Shown: positions 34,929 to 43,799 of the stretch, in pieces
Layout: the number at the start of each line of letters is the position of its first letter
Numbering within the stretch: position 1 is the first letter of the stretch
NCBI GenBank assembly: GCA_040218145.1
Contig: JAVJQK010000007.1
Coordinates: forward strand, 124,001 to 188,000
DNA: 64,000 bases
Direction: 5' to 3'
Source: Sandaracinaceae bacterium
GTDB lineage: Bacteria > Myxococcota_A > Polyangia > Polyangiales > Sandaracinaceae
The notes under the pieces: model-generated
The model's database searches: none
What the model was told of the DNA's origin: nothing
What the model saw: only the letters and a program-made list of their open reading frames with translations
Position numbers and translations under genes: made by a program

Positions 34929-36332
34929 TCATTGTCGGCTGAGCCCGAATTTCCTCATCCGGTAGATGAGCGTCTGTCGGGTGATGGAGAGGTAGCGCGC
35001 CGTCCGGGTGACGTTGCCGTCGTTCATCTCCAGGGCTCGTCGGATCAGCCGCTTCTCGACCTCCACGAGGGGCAGCCCCGAGGCCGGCATCCGGATGCGG
35101 AGCTCCGGCTCGCCCTCTTCGTCGTCGACCGAGAGCTGCACCAGCTCACCGCTGACCCGCTCGAACTGCCAGCCCTCGATCGCCTCGTCCTCGGAGAGCA
35201 GCACGATGCGCTCGATCTGGTTCCGGAGCTCCCGGACGTTGCCGGGCCAGTGGTAACCGTGGATGAACTCCTCCGCGTCGGCGGAGAGGTGACGGGGCGG
35301 GATGCCGTACTCGCGCGAGAGCTCCTCGACGAAGGCGCGCGCGAGCAGGATGGCGTCCTCCCCTCGCTCCCGGAGCGGCGGCAGCTCGATGCGGATGACG
35401 TTGAGCCGGTGGTAGAGGTCCTCGCGGAAGTCTCCGGACTTCACCAGGGAGCGGAGGACCGGCTGGGCCGCGGCGATGATCTGGACGTCGAGCCGGGTCA
35501 GCTCCCTGCCGCCGATGCGGCGACAGGCCTTCTCCTCGATGGACGTCAGCAGCTTGGCCTGGGTGCCGAGGGGCACGCTCGGGATCTCGTCGAGGAAGAG
35601 GGTGCCGCGGTTTGCGGTCTCGAAGAGCCCGGGCCGGCTCCGACCCGCGTCGGTGAAGGCGCCCTTCTCGCAGCCATACAGCTCGGACTCGACGAGGTTG
35701 GCCGGTAGCGCGGCGCAGTTGACCTCCACGAAGGGGCGGTGCCGACGGAGGCTGCGGTAGTGCAGCGTCTTCGCGAGCGCGCCCTTCCCGGTCCCCGTCT
35801 CTCCACAGACCAGGATCGCGGGCGTCGCTCCGGCCGCGGTCCGCTGGCAGACCTGCGCGACCATCTCGAAGATGCGCCGCATGGAGGGGTGCTCGCCGAT
35901 GAGCCTGGCGCCCGTGGCGTCGCGCTCCCGCAGGTAGCTCAGCGCCCGATCCTCTTCACGCGAGCCGAGCGCGTACCCCACCGCCGCGAGCAGCCGGTGC
36001 GGCTCGTCCGCCGGGTCGAGCACGCACTCGAAGGCCCCGGCGGCCATCAGCCGCTCCGCGCGCACGTGATCACGGTGGCCGGCGACCACCACGGGCGTGC
36101 CCCCGTCGCGGGCTCGCACCTCGCCCAGCACGTCGTCGGCGGTGCGCGCGAAGATGGGCGGGCACAGCACGATCAGATCCGGAGGATTTCCGTCGAAGGA
36201 CGCAGGCAAGCCGCGCTCGCTCACCTCGACGCGGTATCCGCGCGCGCGGAGACACTCGGACAGATCGACGGAAGACGCCTTCGGGTCTCCGACCAGTAGA
36301 ACGTCAGCAGCAGCTCCAGACGTGTTGGCCAT
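34929..36332 (-). CDS. NtrC-family AAA+ transcriptional activator with pseudo-receiver and GAFTDA loop
   Basis: A 467-residue protein. Residues ~10-125 look like a receiver fold, but where the phosphoacceptor Asp should be the sequence is DLIVLCPPIF, so it is probably not phosphorylated. Residues ~150-395 are the AAA+ domain with GETGTGKG (Walker A), LFLDEIPS (Walker B) and the arginine finger region. The sigma-54 contact loop reads GAFTDA instead of GAFTGA. The C-terminus is a Fis-type HTH (NVTRTARYLSITRQTLIYRMRKFGL). It sits directly upstream of the cytochrome gene on the same strand and is divergent from the DUF2378-like gene. The ATG at 36332 is the start that begins the receiver fold cleanly. 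Confidence 0.88.
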   Translation of the reverse strand: MANTSGAAADVLLVGDPKASSVDLSECLRARGYRVEVSERGLPASFDGNPPDLIVLCPPIFARTADDVLGEVRARDGGTPVVVAGHRDHVRAERLMAAGAFECVLDPADEPHRLLAAVGYALGSREEDRALSYLRERDATGARLIGEHPSMRRIFEMVAQVCQRTAAGATPAILVCGETGTGKGALAKTLHYRSLRRHRPFVEVNCAALPANLVESELYGCEKGAFTDAGRSRPGLFETANRGTLFLDEIPSVPLGTQAKLLTSIEEKACRRIGGRELTRLDVQIIAAAQPVLRSLVKSGDFREDLYHRLNVIRIELPPLRERGEDAILLARAFVEELSREYGIPPRHLSADAEEFIHGYHWPGNVRELRNQIERIVLLSEDEAIEGWQFERVSGELVQLSVDDEEGEPELRIRMPASGLPLVEVEKRLIRRALEMNDGNVTRTARYLSITRQTLIYRMRKFGLSRQ

Positions 36333-36426
36333 TCGAGCGGACACGGATTGTCCGGTTTTTCTCGACGCGGTACAACCACCGAATGGGGTTTCTTGCCCCG
36401 AAGGCCATTTCAGTACGGGGTGGAGC

Positions 36427-37059
36427 ATGCAGCAAGAGAAAGATTCGTCACCCTCTCTCTCGGCCGCGAAACGGCAGAGCGATGAGAAGCTTCGTGGCGC
36501 CGTGATGAACGAGGCCCGGCAGACCATTCGCCGCGAGTGGGGTGACGCGCTCTACGAGCGCGCGCTCGGGCGCCTCACCGAGGGAGACCGCGAGATCATC
36601 GAAGGGCCGCTGCTCGCCAGCAGCTTCTACCCCGTCATCACGTGGGATCGTTTCCTGGACGCGGCGTTCCTGGAGGCTTCGCGCGAGACGGGCATCACCC
36701 GGTCGCAGTTCTACGACAAGCTCGTGCAGCTCGGCGGCGGGCGCCTCCTGCAGGCGCTCTACAAGATGTTCCTCGGCATCATGAGCCCCTCCACCGTCGC
36801 GAAGATCATCCCGAGCTTCTGGATGCGCCTCTACACGTCGGGGCGGCTCGAGCTGCTGGAGAACAGACCGGGGCGTTGCGTCCTCCGCTTCACCGACCGC
36901 TCCGACGCGTTCCGCGCGAACGTCACCGATCACCTGCCGCCGGGCGTGAAGCTCCTGCTCGAGAAGAACGGCGCGCGCCAGATCGAGAGCCGGGTGACCC
37001 TGGACGAGCTCTCCGCCGATGGGCTGGTCGTCGAGGTGACGACGACCTACCAGGCCTGA
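36427..37059 (+). CDS. DUF2378/TIGR02265-like protein
   Basis: A 210-residue soluble protein. After a charged N-terminus the body has helices with FYPVITWDRFLDAAF, a central GGGRLLQALYKMFLGIMSPSTVAKIIPSFWMRLYTSGR and a C-terminal strand pair ESRVTLDELSADGLVVEVTTTYQ. The length and layout resemble the myxobacterial DUF2378 paralogous family, of which a clearer member is at 56493. The resemblance is distant and its function unknown. The gene is divergent from the sigma-54 activator, with only 94 bp shared, so it may be part of that regulator's output. Confidence 0.55.
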   Translation: MQQEKDSSPSLSAAKRQSDEKLRGAVMNEARQTIRREWGDALYERALGRLTEGDREIIEGPLLASSFYPVITWDRFLDAAFLEASRETGITRSQFYDKLVQLGGGRLLQALYKMFLGIMSPSTVAKIIPSFWMRLYTSGRLELLENRPGRCVLRFTDRSDAFRANVTDHLPPGVKLLLEKNGARQIESRVTLDELSADGLVVEVTTTYQA

Positions 37060-37081
37060 TCTGGAGTCGGGGCCGCCGCGC

Positions 37082-37766
37082 CTACTGACCCAGCCGTCGC
37101 TGCGCCTGGCGGTTGTCTGGATCGAGCTCGAGCGCGCGCTGCCACTCCCGCCGGGCGCCGCCGCCGTCGCCGGCGCCCGCGAGCGCGTCCCCGAGCCACA
37201 CGCGGTACGAGGCCCGGCGGGGCCGACGGCCGACCGCGCCGCGGAGCAGCTCCGACGCCTCTGCGTTCTCGCCCCGCTCCATCAGGATGCGCGCGAGGCC
37301 GACCATGGCGTGATGCTCCTGCGGATCCATGCGCAGCGCGCGGCGGTACATGTTGATGGCCAGGTCGTCGTTGCCGACCCGACGGGCCCGCGCCGCGAGG
37401 GCTTCGGCCGACTCGCCTTCGGTCTCGGCTTCCGCTTCCGCCTCCGCGGCGGCTTCCGCCTCCGCGGCGGCTTCCGCTTCCGCCTCCGCGGCGGCTTCCG
37501 CCTCCGCGGCCGCTTCCGCTTCCGCTTCCGCTTCCGCTTCCGCCTCCGCCTCCGCTTCCGCTTCCGCTTCCGCTTCCGCTACCGCATCCGAGTCCCAGTC
37601 CGAGTCCGAGTCAGCATCCGAGACCGCATCCGAGAGCCGCCCAGCCCTACGACCCGCAGGCGCGCGCTACGCGGTGGCCCGCATCCGAGACCGCGTGCGC
37701 GTCCGAGTCCGCTGCCGCATCCGCATCCGAGACCGCGTCCGCTTCCGGGTCGCTCGCGCTGGGCAT
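37082..37766 (-). pseudogene. Frameshifted Asp/Ser- and Glu/Ala-rich TPR gene
   Basis: The 3' part (37082-37351 and upstream in the same frame) encodes two TPR units (AINMYRRALRMDPQEHHAMVGLARILMERG, then GARREWQRALELDPDN). In frame before it lies a long Glu-Ala repeat and then SDAVSDADSDSDW; this frame has no start codon before a TAG at 37667-37669. An adjacent frame begins at ATG 37766 with MPSASDPEADAVSDAD and runs the same Ser/Asp/Ala pattern to a TAG at 37647-37649. The two frames overlap between 37650 and 37666, so one indel there would restore a single ~228-residue protein. It may be a pseudogene, a sequencing error or programmed shift. Confidence 0.5.
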
Positions 37767-37895
37767 CCAACGCCCACGCTCGCAGATTCGAGCTCGTGGA
37801 CGCGCCGTCTGCGGTCCTCGAGCGGGGACACGCTCCCTTCGCGCGTTCGGGGCGCCAGTTCAAGATCCGCACGGATTGGTGTTCAATGGGGAGAC

Positions 37896-38273
37896 ATGAC
37901 TCTCCACCGTCGCTCCGTGGAGCTGTGCCTCCTCCCCGTCCTCGACCCGCGCGGAGCGGCGCCGTTCTACGAGCAGCTCGGCTTCGTGGTGGTGGCGGCC
38001 GACGACGAAGAGGTGGTCATGGAGCGGCCGGGGCTTCAGCTCGTGCTGGAGAAGACCGACGCGCTCGAGCCCGATGACGGCAAGCCTCGCCTCACGCTGC
38101 GCGTCAGCCTCGACGTGCTCGACCGCGTCTGGAAGCGCGACGAGCGCGACGAGCCCACGCTGCCAGGCCCGACGCTCTCGCCCGAGGGCGCGTTCGAGTA
38201 TCGGGCGCGTGATCCGTCGGGCAACCGCGTTCGCATCACGGCGCCCCTGCCGGAGCCGGAAGGCGCCGCGTGA
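37896..38273 (+). CDS. VOC/glyoxalase-family protein
   Basis: A 125-residue vicinal-oxygen-chelate fold protein: LCLLPVLDPRGAAPFYEQLGFVVVAADDEEVVMERPGL in the first module and FEYRARDPSGNRVRIT in the second. The first-module metal ligand is not obvious, so it may be a bleomycin-resistance-type binding protein rather than an enzyme. ATG 37896 has GGGGAG six bases upstream; the same frame is open far upstream across the Ser/Ala-coding repeat of the opposite strand, which I treat as fortuitous. Its stop overlaps the GTG of the next gene, so it is co-translated with the sigma-54 activator. Confidence 0.75.
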   Translation: MTLHRRSVELCLLPVLDPRGAAPFYEQLGFVVVAADDEEVVMERPGLQLVLEKTDALEPDDGKPRLTLRVSLDVLDRVWKRDERDEPTLPGPTLSPEGAFEYRARDPSGNRVRITAPLPEPEGAA

Positions 38274-40951
38274 TCCTCGACCTCCTCACCGACCCGTCAC
38301 CGCTGCCGCAGCGGCTCGACGCGGCCCGTGAGAGAGGCGACATGATCGGAGTGGCCATCCTCGCGGCGCTCCTCTGCCGGCGACAGGAGGCCGCGGCCGC
38401 GATGCACAGCGCCTCGAGCGAGAGCGCTTCCAGGGAGAGAGACAGCACGACGCCCGTCGCCGCGGCCCTCGTCGCGCTCTGGGCGGGCGACCCGATGCGC
38501 GGCCTCGTGGCTGCGGAGCGAAGGGCGGGAGATGCGATGGCGGACGCGCTCGCGGCGGAGGCGCTGGCGCTCACCGACCGGGTCGACCAGGCCCTCGAGC
38601 GCCTGGCGCCCATCGCCGACGACCATCCCTACGCCCGGGCGGTTCGCGCATGGATCCATCGACGACGCGGCGAGGCGGCGCGCGCGCTCGCCGCGCTCGA
38701 GGGGGCGAGCGAGGCCGGGCTGCTCGGCGCGCGCGTGCGACGTCTCCGCGCCGAGGCGCTGCTGGCTGGCGATCCGCCCGACGCCACGGCCGCGCGGCAC
38801 GAGCTGAGCGCGGGCGTCTGGCGCCTCGTGCAGCTGGGCGCGCCCGACGAGCTCGGACGCGCCTACCTCGCGATGGCGGAGGTCGAGGCCTCCACGCCCG
38901 AGGGGGGAGCGCGCGCCGCGCAGTGGCTCGCACGGGCGCACCCTCTGTTGCAATCCTCCGGAACGCGCTTCGACCAGGAGCGGCTCCGTCGCGCCTTCCG
39001 TCGCTTCGGTCGACGCGCGATCGATCGGCTGGTCGACGAGGACCTCGAGCGCTGCCTCGAGGGGGTGAGGGCCGGCTCGTCCAGGGCGCTCGACCTGTCG
39101 CGGGCGGCGGCGGAGCAGCGCGCGGACGGGGCCGATCCGAGCGAGGTCGAGCGGGAGCTCGTCGACGCGCTCGAGGAGACCCGGGACCGCCAGGAGCAGC
39201 TCATCGGGTCGCTCGAGGCCGCCCTCGTGGACAAGGAGCGCACGGGACAGCTCGTCGAGGTGGTGCGCGCGCTCTTCCTGCTCTCCACCGTGGAACAGCT
39301 CGACGGCGAGCTGCCGCGGCTCGCGTTGAGGCTGGGTGGGGCGACGGCCAGCCTGCTGCGCGCGGGCGAGGCGGGGTTCGAGACGCTGACACGCACGTCC
39401 GAGCGCGCGCCCGGCGCGAGGGGCATCGAGCCCGCGCTGCGAGACGCCCTGCGCGTGGGCGCGGCCCGCATCGTCGGCACGGAGGAGCGCAAGCTCGCGC
39501 TGATCCCGATTCGCTTCGCGGAGGGGGATCGGGTGGTGGTCCTCCTCCGGAGCGCGTCGCGCGCGGCGCATCCGCAGGGCAGCGCGGAGCGCCTGAGCGT
39601 GCTCGGCTCGGCCGCGAGCGCGGCCTACGAGCGGGCTCGCTCCGCGCGCGCGGTCGAGGAGGCGGCGGCGCGCGACGCGGCCACGCTGGAGGCCATCCGC
39701 GAGGGCATCCTGACCCTCGACGCGCGAGGCGTCGTGCAGGCCGCGAACGGCGCCGCCGCGAGCCTCGTCGGCTTGTCGCAGGACGACATCCAGGGCCAGC
39801 GGCTGCGAGAGCTCCGCGGGCTCGGGGCGCTGGCCGAGGCGGTGGAGCGCGCGGTCGAAGACGAGACCGTCGCCCTCCCCCACGTCGACGTGCTGGTCCG
39901 CGCGCGCCGCTACGCGGGCGGCGTGGTCGCGACGCTCCAGGAGCTGGGCAAGGCGCGCCAGCGAGCGCTCGAGCTGGTCGGGTCGGCCGCGCGCTTCACC
40001 TTCGACGATCTCGTCGGGCGTCACCCCGCGTTCCTCGACGCGGTCGCCGACGCGCGGCGCGTCGCGGCGGTGGACGTGCCAGTCCTGATCACGGGCGAGA
40101 GCGGGACGGGCAAGGAGCTGCTCGCGCAGGCGATCCACAACGCCTCTCCGCGCGCCAACCACCCCTTCGTCGGGGTCAACGTGGCGGCCATCCCGCGCGA
40201 GCTGCTCGAGAGCGAGCTGTTCGGCTACGAGCGAGGCGCCTTCACGGGCGCGCGCGCGCGCGGTCACGCCGGCCGCTTCGAGCTCGCAGACCAGGGCACG
40301 CTGCTCCTCGACGAGATCGGCGACATGCCCTACGAGATGCAAGCCAAGCTGCTGCGCGTGCTCCAGGAGCGAACGGTCACGCGCCTGGGCGGTACGCGGG
40401 CCATCCCGGTCCGCGCGCGCGTGGTGGCCACGACGCACCGCGATCTCGAGGAGGCGATCCGCCAGGGTACGTTCCGGCTCGACCTCTTCTACCGACTCCG
40501 CGTCGTGCACCTGCGCTTGCCCGCGCTCCGCGAGCGCGCGAGCGACGTGCGCCTGCTGATCGACCACCACCTGGCGCGCTGGGCGTCGCGCAACGGCCGC
40601 GCGCCCCTGACGGTCGAGCCACGCGTGATGGAGCGCCTCGAGCAGTACGCGTGGCCCGGCAACGTGCGCGAGCTGGCGAACCTCGTCGAGGGCGTCGCCA
40701 GCCTCCTGCCGAGCGACGCGACCCGAATCACCAAGATGCCGACTCTGCTCGGCCGCGCGCGCGGCTCCTCGGCGCCGGCCCCCGATCCCGAAGCGGGCGG
40801 CGACGACATCCTGCCGCTCGCGGACCTCGAGAAGCGAGCCTTGCAACGCGCCCTGTCGGCCTGCGACGGCAACATCGCGCAGGCGGCGCGCGCGCTCGGG
40901 ATCGCGCGGGGCACCTTCTACAACAAGATGAATCGCTACGGCCTGCGCTGA
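38270..40951 (+). CDS. Sigma-54-dependent activator with helical N-terminus and PAS domain
   Basis: An 893-residue protein. Residues ~1-290 are helical TPR-like repeats, ~300-450 a GAF-like region, and ~465-560 a PAS-like domain (TLEAIREGILTLDARGVVQAANGAA). The AAA+ domain (about 580-810) has GESGTGKELLAQAIHN, the sigma-54 loop GAFTGA (intact here), LLLDEIGDMP and RLRVVHLRLPALRERASDV. The C-terminus is a Fis-type HTH (NIAQAARALGIARGTFYNKMNRYGL). It should integrate an intracellular signal and activate sigma-54 promoters. The GTG start overlaps the VOC gene stop. Confidence 0.92.
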   Translation: MILDLLTDPSPLPQRLDAARERGDMIGVAILAALLCRRQEAAAAMHSASSESASRERDSTTPVAAALVALWAGDPMRGLVAAERRAGDAMADALAAEALALTDRVDQALERLAPIADDHPYARAVRAWIHRRRGEAARALAALEGASEAGLLGARVRRLRAEALLAGDPPDATAARHELSAGVWRLVQLGAPDELGRAYLAMAEVEASTPEGGARAAQWLARAHPLLQSSGTRFDQERLRRAFRRFGRRAIDRLVDEDLERCLEGVRAGSSRALDLSRAAAEQRADGADPSEVERELVDALEETRDRQEQLIGSLEAALVDKERTGQLVEVVRALFLLSTVEQLDGELPRLALRLGGATASLLRAGEAGFETLTRTSERAPGARGIEPALRDALRVGAARIVGTEERKLALIPIRFAEGDRVVVLLRSASRAAHPQGSAERLSVLGSAASAAYERARSARAVEEAAARDAATLEAIREGILTLDARGVVQAANGAAASLVGLSQDDIQGQRLRELRGLGALAEAVERAVEDETVALPHVDVLVRARRYAGGVVATLQELGKARQRALELVGSAARFTFDDLVGRHPAFLDAVADARRVAAVDVPVLITGESGTGKELLAQAIHNASPRANHPFVGVNVAAIPRELLESELFGYERGAFTGARARGHAGRFELADQGTLLLDEIGDMPYEMQAKLLRVLQERTVTRLGGTRAIPVRARVVATTHRDLEEAIRQGTFRLDLFYRLRVVHLRLPALRERASDVRLLIDHHLARWASRNGRAPLTVEPRVMERLEQYAWPGNVRELANLVEGVASLLPSDATRITKMPTLLGRARGSSAPAPDPEAGGDDILPLADLEKRALQRALSACDGNIAQAARALGIARGTFYNKMNRYGLR

Positions 40952-41003
40952 ACGGGTCTCCGCGCGGCTCGTCGGCCCGCGCGCCGAGGAGCGAGGGCTC
41001 GCG

Positions 41004-42734
41004 TCACGCGCGCGGGGCGAACCAGAGGAGCCACGCGACGGCGGCGAGCACGGCGAGCGCGAGGATCACGGCGACCCACAGCGCCGAGCGCGCGCGGGCT
41101 GGCGCGGAAGGACGAAGTGACTCGGGGGCCGGGGCATCGTCGAAGGATGGGGGCGGCAGCGAGCCGACCGGTTGGGGCGGCGGGAGCGAGGTGGCGAGCG
41201 GCGCGCGCGCCTCTGCGTCCGAGGCCGCGACGCTGCCGACGACGCTGTCTTCGGAGGCGCTGTCTTCGATGGCGCTGTCTTCGATGGCGCTGTCTTCGGA
41301 GGCACTGCCTTCGGAGGCACTGTCTTCGGGCGCGCGGGCGTCTGCCGGCTCGCCCGCCGCCGCCGCGCCCACGCCGTCCTCGCGCTCCAGCAGCTCGAGC
41401 ATCTCCGGCTGCACCACCCGCGCGCGCGTGGGCTCGTCCTGCTCTTCCTCTTCTTCGTCGTCGTCGTCGACCGCGCCCGGCTCCGGGTCGTCGAGGTCGC
41501 GCATCGTCTGCAGCAGCGCCTCGCTCACCACCCCCACGCGGGTGCTCTCCTCTTCTTCTTCCTCGTCGTCGTCGTCGAGTCCGAACTCGGCCGGATCCAC
41601 CGGCGCGTAGAGGCGGCGCGCGGGGGCGGCGGGCTCGGCCCCCTCGTCGTCGAGCTCGAGGGCAGGCGCGTCCTCCTCGACCTCCGGCGCGGGTTCGGGG
41701 GTGACGGGGACGGCGGGCGGCTTCACCTCACGCGGCGGCGGCACGATCGAGTCCGGCGCGACGCCCGCCCAGTCCTCGGCCGAGAAGAAGCCCTCGTCAT
41801 CTTGCTCGCTCGGCGCCTCCACGGGGTCCGACGAACCCTCTGCGGGCGCCGGCTGGAAGCGCGCCCCCACCGGCAAGGGGTGGGTCCTCAGCTCTCCGAG
41901 GGTGAGCAGGGTCTTTCGCAGCGTCTGCTGCAGCTCGTCGGCCTTGGCGAAGCGCGCCGAGCGATCGGGGTGGAGCGCGCGATCGAGCACGCTCGCCAGC
42001 TCGGAGCCGGCGAAGGGCGCGTGCGCGCCGAGGGCCTCGACGTCCCCGGCCGCGACCTCGCGACGGAGGCTCCGCTCGTCGTGCCCAGCGAAGGGCGCGC
42101 GGCCGGAGAGCATCGCGTACAGCACGGACGCGGCGGAGTAGACGTCCGAGGCGGGGCTCGCGAGCTCCTCGCGGCTCGCCTGCTCGGGGGAGGCGTAGGC
42201 GAGGCTGGCCAGCTCCAGCTCGTCGGCCCACGCCGCGCGCGCCGCGCGAAACGGGGCGGCGTTGACGGCGAGGTGGATCAGCCTGGGCGTGACGCCGCCG
42301 AGCCGCTCGAGCACGATCACGTTGTGCGGGCAGACGTCGCCGTGGCTCAGCCCATGCCGATGCAGCGCGCCGAGACCGCCGAGCAGCTCGGCGACGAGTC
42401 GGATGGCCTGCTCGACCGTGAGGGCGGGCTCGGCGGCGAGCCGCGCGTCGAGGCTCTCGCCTTCGACCAGCGCCTGGACGAGGTAGACGTCGCCCGTCGA
42501 CTCGTCATGCCCGCCGCCCCGGAGACGGGCCAGGGCGGGGCTCGACGCGCGCTGCACGACGCGCGCCTCCACCAGGGCCTCGAGGCGCTCTCTCGCCTCG
42601 CTGAGCGAGTCGCTCGTCGCGCGGCTCACGAGCACCCGGTCTCCAGACTTCTTGTCCGAGCCCTCGTGCACGGTGCCGGCGCCGTCGTCCCGCAGGACGT
42701 TCTCGAGCGCGTATCGGTCAGCCAACTGCGCCAT
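41004..42734 (-). CDS. Tail-anchored pseudokinase of the Ser/Thr kinase family
   Basis: A 576-residue protein whose first ~280 residues have the Hanks kinase fold (YALENVLRDDGAGTVHEG, YLVQALVEGESLDARL, LASLAYASPEQ, DVYSAASVLYAMLSGRAPF). The key residues are missing: no VAIK-type Lys (RVLVSRA), HGD instead of HRD, and LIHLAVN where DFG should be. The middle ~250 residues are acidic and low complexity, including EDSAS-type repeats. The C-terminus ends in one transmembrane helix (LWVAVILALAVLAAVAWLLWF). It is probably a membrane-anchored scaffold or regulator, not an enzyme. It is 45 bp downstream of the synthase operon, so it could be co-transcribed. Confidence 0.82.
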   Translation of the reverse strand: MAQLADRYALENVLRDDGAGTVHEGSDKKSGDRVLVSRATSDSLSEARERLEALVEARVVQRASSPALARLRGGGHDESTGDVYLVQALVEGESLDARLAAEPALTVEQAIRLVAELLGGLGALHRHGLSHGDVCPHNVIVLERLGGVTPRLIHLAVNAAPFRAARAAWADELELASLAYASPEQASREELASPASDVYSAASVLYAMLSGRAPFAGHDERSLRREVAAGDVEALGAHAPFAGSELASVLDRALHPDRSARFAKADELQQTLRKTLLTLGELRTHPLPVGARFQPAPAEGSSDPVEAPSEQDDEGFFSAEDWAGVAPDSIVPPPREVKPPAVPVTPEPAPEVEEDAPALELDDEGAEPAAPARRLYAPVDPAEFGLDDDDEEEEEESTRVGVVSEALLQTMRDLDDPEPGAVDDDDEEEEEQDEPTRARVVQPEMLELLEREDGVGAAAAGEPADARAPEDSASEGSASEDSAIEDSAIEDSASEDSVVGSVAASDAEARAPLATSLPPPQPVGSLPPPSFDDAPAPESLRPSAPARARSALWVAVILALAVLAAVAWLLWFAPRA

Positions 42735-42779
42735 TCCCGGTCTGCGAGCATACCAGGCCCGCGCCTGGTGACGCGACTC

Positions 42780-43799
42780 TCAACGCGCGCGTTCTGCGAT
42801 CGCCTCGACGCGGCGGAGGAGCTCGCGGGGGAAGACGCGACCGGCCAGGCGCTGTCGGGTCTGGTCCGCCACCGATTGCCATTCGGCGCGGTGCGGCTCG
42901 ACGTCGACCGGCTGGATGCCGTGGCGGGTCAGCGCCGTGAACGCGCGCTCGTCGGCGCGGCGCGTCTGCTGGAGGAAGCGCTCGTGGTTGGCCGCGGCGA
43001 TCTCGAAGAGCGCGGCGCGATCGGCGGCCGAGAGCTGGTCGAGGAAGCTCTGGCGGATGACCATGCCGCCCACGAGGAAGCCGTCCGACTGGGCCGTGGC
43101 GTACTGGAGCGACGTGAACCACTGCAAGCCCGCGACCGCGAGCGCCGTGCCGGGCGCGGCGTCGATCATCCCGGTCCGCAGCCCCCCGAAGACCTCGCCG
43201 ACCCCGAGCGGCACGCCGTTGGCGCCGACCACGGAGAGCATCTGCCGGAAGACGGCGTCCGTGCGCGGCACCCAGGGGCGCATGCGGCGCAGATCGGTCG
43301 GGCGACGGATGGGCTCCTGCGAGAACAGCCGGACGCGCCCGGCGTCTCCCCAGCCGAGCAGCCCGTAGCCCTCCCCCTCGAGCGCGCGGGCCAGCTCCGG
43401 CCCGATCTCCCGGCGCACCGCGTCCACCTGCGCGTAGCTCGAGAAGATGCCCGGGACCTGCATCACCAGGACCGGGCGATAGATGACCGACAGCCCCGTG
43501 GACGTCAGGCTCGCCGCGTCGAGCGAGCCGATGCGCATGCGCCGCACCATCGTGCGCTCGTCGCCCATCGATCCGCCCCAGTACATGCGCACCTGGAGGC
43601 GGCCCTCCGTGCGCTCGGCGAGCATCTGGTTCCAGCGCGCCATGCCGCGCCGACCGATCGCGGTGCGCGGCATCAGCGAGCCGAGGCGAAGGACGTGCTG
43701 CGCCTCGTCCTGCTGGGCGCCGACGTGGGGCGGGGTCAGCGCGGCGAGGATCGCGAGCGCGATCGGCGCGGCGAGGCGGGCGAGGCGTGGGAAGCTCAC
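42780..43799 (-). CDS. TRAP-type (DctP-like) extracytoplasmic solute-binding protein
   Basis: A 339-residue exported protein with signal peptide ending near residue 28 (HVGAQQ). The DctP pattern follows: HVLRLGSLMPRTA, MARWNQMLAERTEGRLQVRMYWGGSMGDERTMVRRMRIGSLDAA, and the conserved Arg region DLRRMRPWVPRTDAVFRQML with GVPLGVGEVFGGLRTGMIDAAPGT. TRAP binding proteins usually work with DctQ/DctM membrane subunits, and none is encoded nearby. The GTG start overlaps the stop of the phosphopantetheinyl transferase (GTGA), so it belongs to the synthase operon and may bind a fatty-acid-like or carboxylate ligand. Confidence 0.85.
   Translation of the reverse strand: MSFPRLARLAAPIALAILAALTPPHVGAQQDEAQHVLRLGSLMPRTAIGRRGMARWNQMLAERTEGRLQVRMYWGGSMGDERTMVRRMRIGSLDAASLTSTGLSVIYRPVLVMQVPGIFSSYAQVDAVRREIGPELARALEGEGYGLLGWGDAGRVRLFSQEPIRRPTDLRRMRPWVPRTDAVFRQMLSVVGANGVPLGVGEVFGGLRTGMIDAAPGTALAVAGLQWFTSLQYATAQSDGFLVGGMVIRQSFLDQLSAADRAALFEIAAANHERFLQQTRRADERAFTALTRHGIQPVDVEPHRAEWQSVADQTRQRLAGRVFPRELLRRVEAIAERAR

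Noticed and set aside
37329-38273. 314-residue plus-strand protein with Ser/Ala repeats and a C-terminal VOC domain
   Set aside because: The Ser/Ala part is the reverse complement of the Glu/Ala repeat of the TPR gene; the VOC gene has its own start with GGGGAG at 37896.
41004-42734. Active Ser/Thr kinase
   Set aside because: The VAIK-type Lys and DFG Asp are absent, so it was called a pseudokinase.
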